This document shows, piece after piece, positions 59,606 through 64,000 of a DNA stretch of 64,000 bases (positions are counted from its first letter, which is position 1; every line of letters begins with the position of its first letter). The notes beneath the pieces were generated by a model. The model made no database searches. It was not told the DNA's origin and saw only the letters and a program-made list of their open reading frames with translations. The stretch comes from Guadua angustifolia (lineage: Eukaryota > Streptophyta > Magnoliopsida > Poales > Poaceae). The stretch is taken from NCBI GenBank assembly GCA_036346375.1, contig CM070500.1, positions 83,556,437 through 83,620,436 of the forward strand, given 5' to 3'. Both the position numbers and the translations under genes were made by a program.

Positions 59606-62373
59606 ATTGTTTTCACCTTTTCCCGCTACGTTGGGGCCCACCCTCTGACAGTGGGCACCTGGGCCATCCTTTTCCGACACGTATCCCTTCGCGGCCCCAC
59701 ATCCCCGGCCGTCGCCATCTCGGCGTTGGGCACTACGGACACGGGGGTCAACCTGGGACTCGTGGGCGCCCGTGAGCCGTCCGATGCGGACCGGACGTTC
59801 GCAACGAGAGCCGTTTGGCGACCGAAGTCCACAAGACCACAGTACGGCGCTATTTCTGAAGCGGAAGGTGCTTAGGGTATTAGACTTGAGGTTCTTGATT
59901 GCTCTGCATTCTTAGGTCCTACACTCCTACCTAAGTTGGTGCGATATGCTTCATTTGTTTTTTGTTTTAAAAAATAAGCACGATCGATGTTGCCACCTTG
60001 GCTCTTGCAGTCTTGCGAACGTGTGGAGCGGAAAATGAAAACAATGCACTAACTAGTCCTGTTACGGGGTGAGCTGGATGGTTCCAGATAGTTCTGAAGA
60101 GATTCTTGATCATTGTTTTTTCGTAAGTTGGCGTGGTACGAATGTACGATTCACTGTTTTTCCGTAAGCTGCTGTGGTACGATTCATTGCTTTTCCTTTT
60201 GAAAAATTAAGCCAAGAAAATGTTGGGTTTAGCCTCTGTTAGTGAGAAACGCTTTGTCTTACTCGCGTTCCTGTTATTACTTCAAGCAGGTCGACGACAC
60301 TGCGTATGTGCTTCAACTCTCTCTCAATTTTTTTTTCGAGAATACCGTACGTGCTTCAATTCGAAACAGAAGTTTCCTAGCTAGTACTCAATGTTGCTTT
60401 TTTTAAAATTAGCAACTTTCCTTTGATTTCCCTTGATAATATTTTACCAAAGCTAGTTTTGCATACATTGCATGTGAAAAAATAACTTTTCTAGCCTTCA
60501 TGATTGCGTGTGAAGCAAATATCATTTCCATGGCTCCACTGCCCATTGCATTCCTGTACAGGTAACCACTCGAAAAAGCAAGAAGATACAAACAAATCAA
60601 CTAATATATGCTTTGCACACAGAGGACCTAATCACATAGATCTATGCGCAATTAACCAAATGTGGGGCCCACCATGAAGGTGGACAAATAATAAAAATAT
60701 CAAAATGACAACATCGCACCACCGTCCAACTTTCGTCATCCGTCATCCACAACCGTCCAATTTGCCAACCTCGTGACGCCACCTGTCATCCCGTCGGGTA
60801 AAGCAAAGAGGATGTCAAAGCACACACCTCATCGTGGCCGTCCGATGGCTTTCTCCCTCGTAAGCAATGACATAATCTGTCAATTCTCGTATTGTCATGT
60901 TATTAGCAAAATCCATTTTACATCACTCAATTTTCACCCGAGTCAGAAAAAAAAATCACGCCTCATTTAAAAAATAGACGTTATTCACTACTTAACTATA
61001 AAAACCGTGCAACACACTCTCGTTCACTGTGATTTTTAGTTGATGTGGCACACTGGTACAGTACATTTATTGAGTCAGCAAACAAAAATAGAATATTGGG
61101 GGGCCCACAAGTCAGCTTATAATATTTCTTCGTCTACCTCCAACTCTCCAAGGCTCCAAGCTGTTCCCAGGCACCCAGCACGTCCAATTGGAGCTCGCGA
61201 GGGCTCAAATTCGTCAGGCCAGAGAACAAAATCGCTCCCAACTATGATCGATACCATCCTAGAGCTCCCGAAATGCCATGGCCTACACCCACACCGCCAC
61301 CATTATAACAAAGGACATCACTTCAAAGAGACGGCGGCATGCCCACGATCTGCTTGGTGGACCCGACAGTAGCTTGACCCGTCGCCCTCCTCCTCCAGGA
61401 GCAAAGAATGGGAGCGACGTTGAGCCTCACTCGCTCTGCCTCGCAGTCGGGTCACCGCGCACATGTTCTTCCACGCCATCCTTCGAGAGCAGGTGACTAG
61501 CCTGCATAACTCAAGCTCGAGCGCCCCAAGGAGAGACCATCATTGGCTGGTGGAGAGCTCGAGCTTGGAGTGTAGACGGAGAGAGGAAGAAGAAAGAGGA
61601 AGGTGGACCTCGACTGGCTTGTGGGCCCTCTATTTGCTGACGTAGCAAATACAAACATGCGGATGCTATGTCACCGTAATTTGGAAACCTCGGTGCCACG
61701 TGGGATAAAACCATCATGGTTTTAGAGGAGGGTAGAGCTAGCTATTGAGCTTAACGAGTTCTTTTGAAATCAATATAATTTGACATAAAATTACATTTTA
61801 CCATTTAAATAGTTATTTTAAATTTAAGCTAATGAGCACTGTTGAGCTAAACATGTTAACTTTTTTTTTGGCTTGAAATGGGTCCATTTCAATTTTAAAC
61901 CTCTTAACCGCTATGATCAAAGAAATTTTGATTCGAGTCTTAATGAGCTCTTGCATACATCAACAATCACATTCTTACTCAATTTATTTCTTTGGCGAGG
62001 TAAACAATTTTCTAAGCTATATACCTTTTTAATGTTACAAGTAGACGCCGAGAATTTTTCGCTCTGTCTATACCAGTAGATCGAGCTAGATCCAACGGAT
62101 CAAAAGAAATTAACCACTACACATGTTCAAGGGAAACGTAGGCTTGCGATACGTTTTGTGTGTGCCATCTTCGCACTAGTAATCTCTCCTCCCCATTTTC
62201 GAGAGCAAAGTGAGACTTACCGACTAAAACTTGGATATCACATTCCCTCTTAATTATCCACCACCACATCATTTAAACCACTCATCGTCAGTCAAACCAT
62301 GCAAGGCATATGGACCATTTAATAATTTCTTACGACCCGAGGACTAACATGCAAAACGCATGTGTATGGTTAT
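59606..62373. other. Intergenic, no gene called
   Basis: Mixed sequence. The part at 59626-59875 is GC-rich with a 114-codon frame lacking motifs. 'ttttcgtaagttggcgtggt' and 'tttccgtaagctgctgtggt' are a local duplication at about 60118 and 60159. Frames at 61040-61372 and 61278-61645 do not resemble known proteins. Confidence 0.4.
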
Positions 62374-62784
62374 GCATGGCATGGGGGGCATCCATGCATC
62401 CATGCCATGCGCCCCCGAAAATATCAAGGCCATGTCAGCAGCGCGCCAGGAGGCAATCTGCGCGCAGGAATAAGTATCTCCCGCACCGCCCGCCCCCCCA
62501 CCACTCACCGACTTGTGGGCCCGGATTTCCTGTGCCCACGTGTCAGCGCTAGCGTCACTCAGAGTGGGGCCATCGCCTGTGCCCTGGGATTGAAATACCG
62601 CAGCCACACCACGACCTCATCTCCTCCCCCTCAATCACGGAAAAAATCTTTTTCTCGCCTCTCCTCGCTCCTCACCGTTTCTCTCTCCTCCCCCTCCGCC
62701 TCCCTCTCGCCTCGCCGCTTAATCCCCCTCGCCGACGCCTCAGGCTCGCCGTCCGAGCTCCGGATTAGTGCGCGCCCGATCGAG
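62374..62784 (+). promoter_or_regulatory. Probable promoter and 5' leader exon of a gene leaving the window
   Basis: Clustered RY words (catgca at 62373, 62386 and nearby) include an 11-base inverted repeat, gcatggcatgg (62374-62384) and ccatgccatgc (62400-62410). A G-box with ABRE-like context (ccacgtgtc, 62536-62544) and tgggcccg (62517-62524) follow. From about 62600 a CT-rich leader (tcctccccctcaatcac and similar) runs to 62784, where 'gatcgag' meets a GT donor (gtagtgttt). CT-rich leaders followed by an intron are typical of highly expressed grass genes. No start codon of a long frame lies in it. Confidence 0.5.
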
Positions 62785-64000
62785 GTAGTGTTTCTGATAT
62801 TTTTCCTCGAATTTTCCGTGCGGGTTTCGTGTTTTCTGCGCTGTATTTATTGCCTTCTCCCCCCTTTTTTTTACTTCCTTTTCGTTCGTGATTTGTGGCG
62901 CGCGCTGTTCGGGTTGATTCGACGATAATTATTGGGCGAGTTTGTTCGGGCGCGGCTTTAGTGATAGATTTGTCGGAGATGTTAAGGATTCGAAGAGAAA
63001 AGGTTTAAATTTTGGCGGCGATGTTGAGCTGATTGTTATTATTATTTCGTTGTAATCTCGGGTAGATCAACGAGAGATGGATGCTTTCCCTGGGAGTTTT
63101 GGGAGGTTTTTGCGGCTGTTACTTTAGTAGTGTGGATTCGAGCTGGGTTTGCTCTTTTTTTGGGTTCACTTCGGCGTGTATCTTACGGTTGTGGAATTTA
63201 TTAGAGCGCAGATAATTATTGGAAAGTTTCTTGTAGGTTGGTAGTTCTGTTTTGATCTCATATTTCCATTTCTCTGCGTCAGCTAATAAATTTCCTTGAT
63301 TGCGTTAGTATCTAAAATAGAAAAACGCCCCTCGAATAAAAAAAGAATAACTTCCTAGTGTTCTACTTCTGTCTCAGATATACTACATCTAGGATATGTC
63401 TGTGAAATCGTTCTTTTTAAAATTTCTTGTTGTGTTTATCTTGACACAGAATTAAACTTCATGCTCTCTGTCATCTCAAGGATGTGGCAAATGAGTGGTT
63501 GATGAGCTGTGGGTTTTGCTGCTGTTCGACTTACAATAGTTACGCATTGAGATGTTCATTTCTGATTGCTACACTTAGATTGGATGGATCTAATGGATTT
63601 TTCCTTAATTAAGGTTGAGATGTCAATAATAAAAAAACATGGAAATGCACATGAACTATCGATGTTGTTCCTATTCAGAGTTTAGTCACCACTCACCAGT
63701 CATGGCCTCAGAGTCCCTTGGGTTGTATGGGCACCAAAAATTATAAGTTAATATATATCATGTGACAAAACAGCTGAGAATCGAAGTGAATTTCATAAAA
63801 AAGACATACATTAGTGTTAACTCAAATTCATCTGTCTGTATCATGTATGTGGATGGCGGATTGTTTGCTCAGATTTGTATTGTACAGTAACTATGCTTTA
63901 TGGTAATCCTCCTTCCCTTACAAATTGGTACATGAGATTTTTTTTAGATCAAAAGGACATCAAGACTGATATCCCGGTTCCATTACTGAAACTGGAGAGT
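62785..64000 (+). other. Probable 5' leader intron, continuing past the window
   Basis: After the donor at 62785 the sequence is T-rich ('ttttttttacttcc', 'ttattattatttcg') without a coding frame of note, as expected for a long leader intron. No convincing acceptor followed by coding sequence appears before 64000, so the protein cannot be identified. Confidence 0.45.

Noticed and set aside
62362..62928. 188-codon plus-strand frame
   Set aside because: It crosses the promoter-like hairpin, the CT-rich leader and the GT donor, has no domain, and reads Ser/Pro-rich from CT bias.

Overview
The window is plant nuclear DNA, almost certainly from a grass (Poaceae). The pointers are a Tat/RIRE2-type Ty3/gypsy retrotransposon with an antisense ORF, grass-style CACTA elements with 'cactgccggtt' subterminal repeats, Stowaway-, Tourist- and hAT-type MITEs, and a three-exon WRKY gene with a GC-rich monocot-like exon. 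The genus cannot be fixed from the sequence. No prokaryotic, organellar, CRISPR, rRNA or tRNA signal was found.

Layout. 1-12.5 kb: AT-rich flank invaded by one LTR retrotransposon (888-12496) with both LTRs, primer site, polypurine tract and a perfect 5-bp target duplication (CCTAC). Its gag-pol is dead, and an antisense gene lies between pol and the 3' LTR. 12.5-17 kb: intergenic debris with a MITE end. 17.0-29.5 kb: a decayed CACTA element. Its TNP2 transposase is split by a second CACTA-like insertion that carries reticulon-like exons. A second gene follows, with a coiled-coil protein and a Ulp1-like C-terminal domain that has lost its catalytic Cys. 30-33.3 kb: two intron-containing host-gene fragments on the minus strand, signal peptide peptidase and O-fucosyltransferase. 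33.3-40.4 kb: foldback element, orphan CACTA 5' end and retrotransposon-like debris rich in inverted 'ggcactaccgc/gcggtagtgcc' motifs.

40.5-47.2 kb: the one intact protein gene, a group IIc WRKY factor of AtWRKY13 type (272 aa; introns of 67 bp and about 5.6 kb, the latter with a Tourist-like MITE). A second MITE with a 12-bp target duplication sits just past its poly(A) signal. 50-57.4 kb: three hAT-related insertions, each with an 8-bp direct repeat (an 883-bp deletion derivative, a 3.06-kb element with a decayed transposase, a 253-bp MITE), and a Stowaway-like MITE. 57.4-62.4 kb: no recognisable gene. 62.4-64 kb: probable promoter, CT-rich 5' leader exon and start of a leader intron of a gene running out of the window.

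Only the WRKY gene and the gene entering at the right edge look like functioning host loci. The rest is a layered transposon landscape in which most lesions I could read are C-to-T or G-to-A changes, as expected for methylated silent DNA. I found no convincing new biological system. The most useful observations are exact element boundaries, captured gene fragments and the lost catalytic residues.
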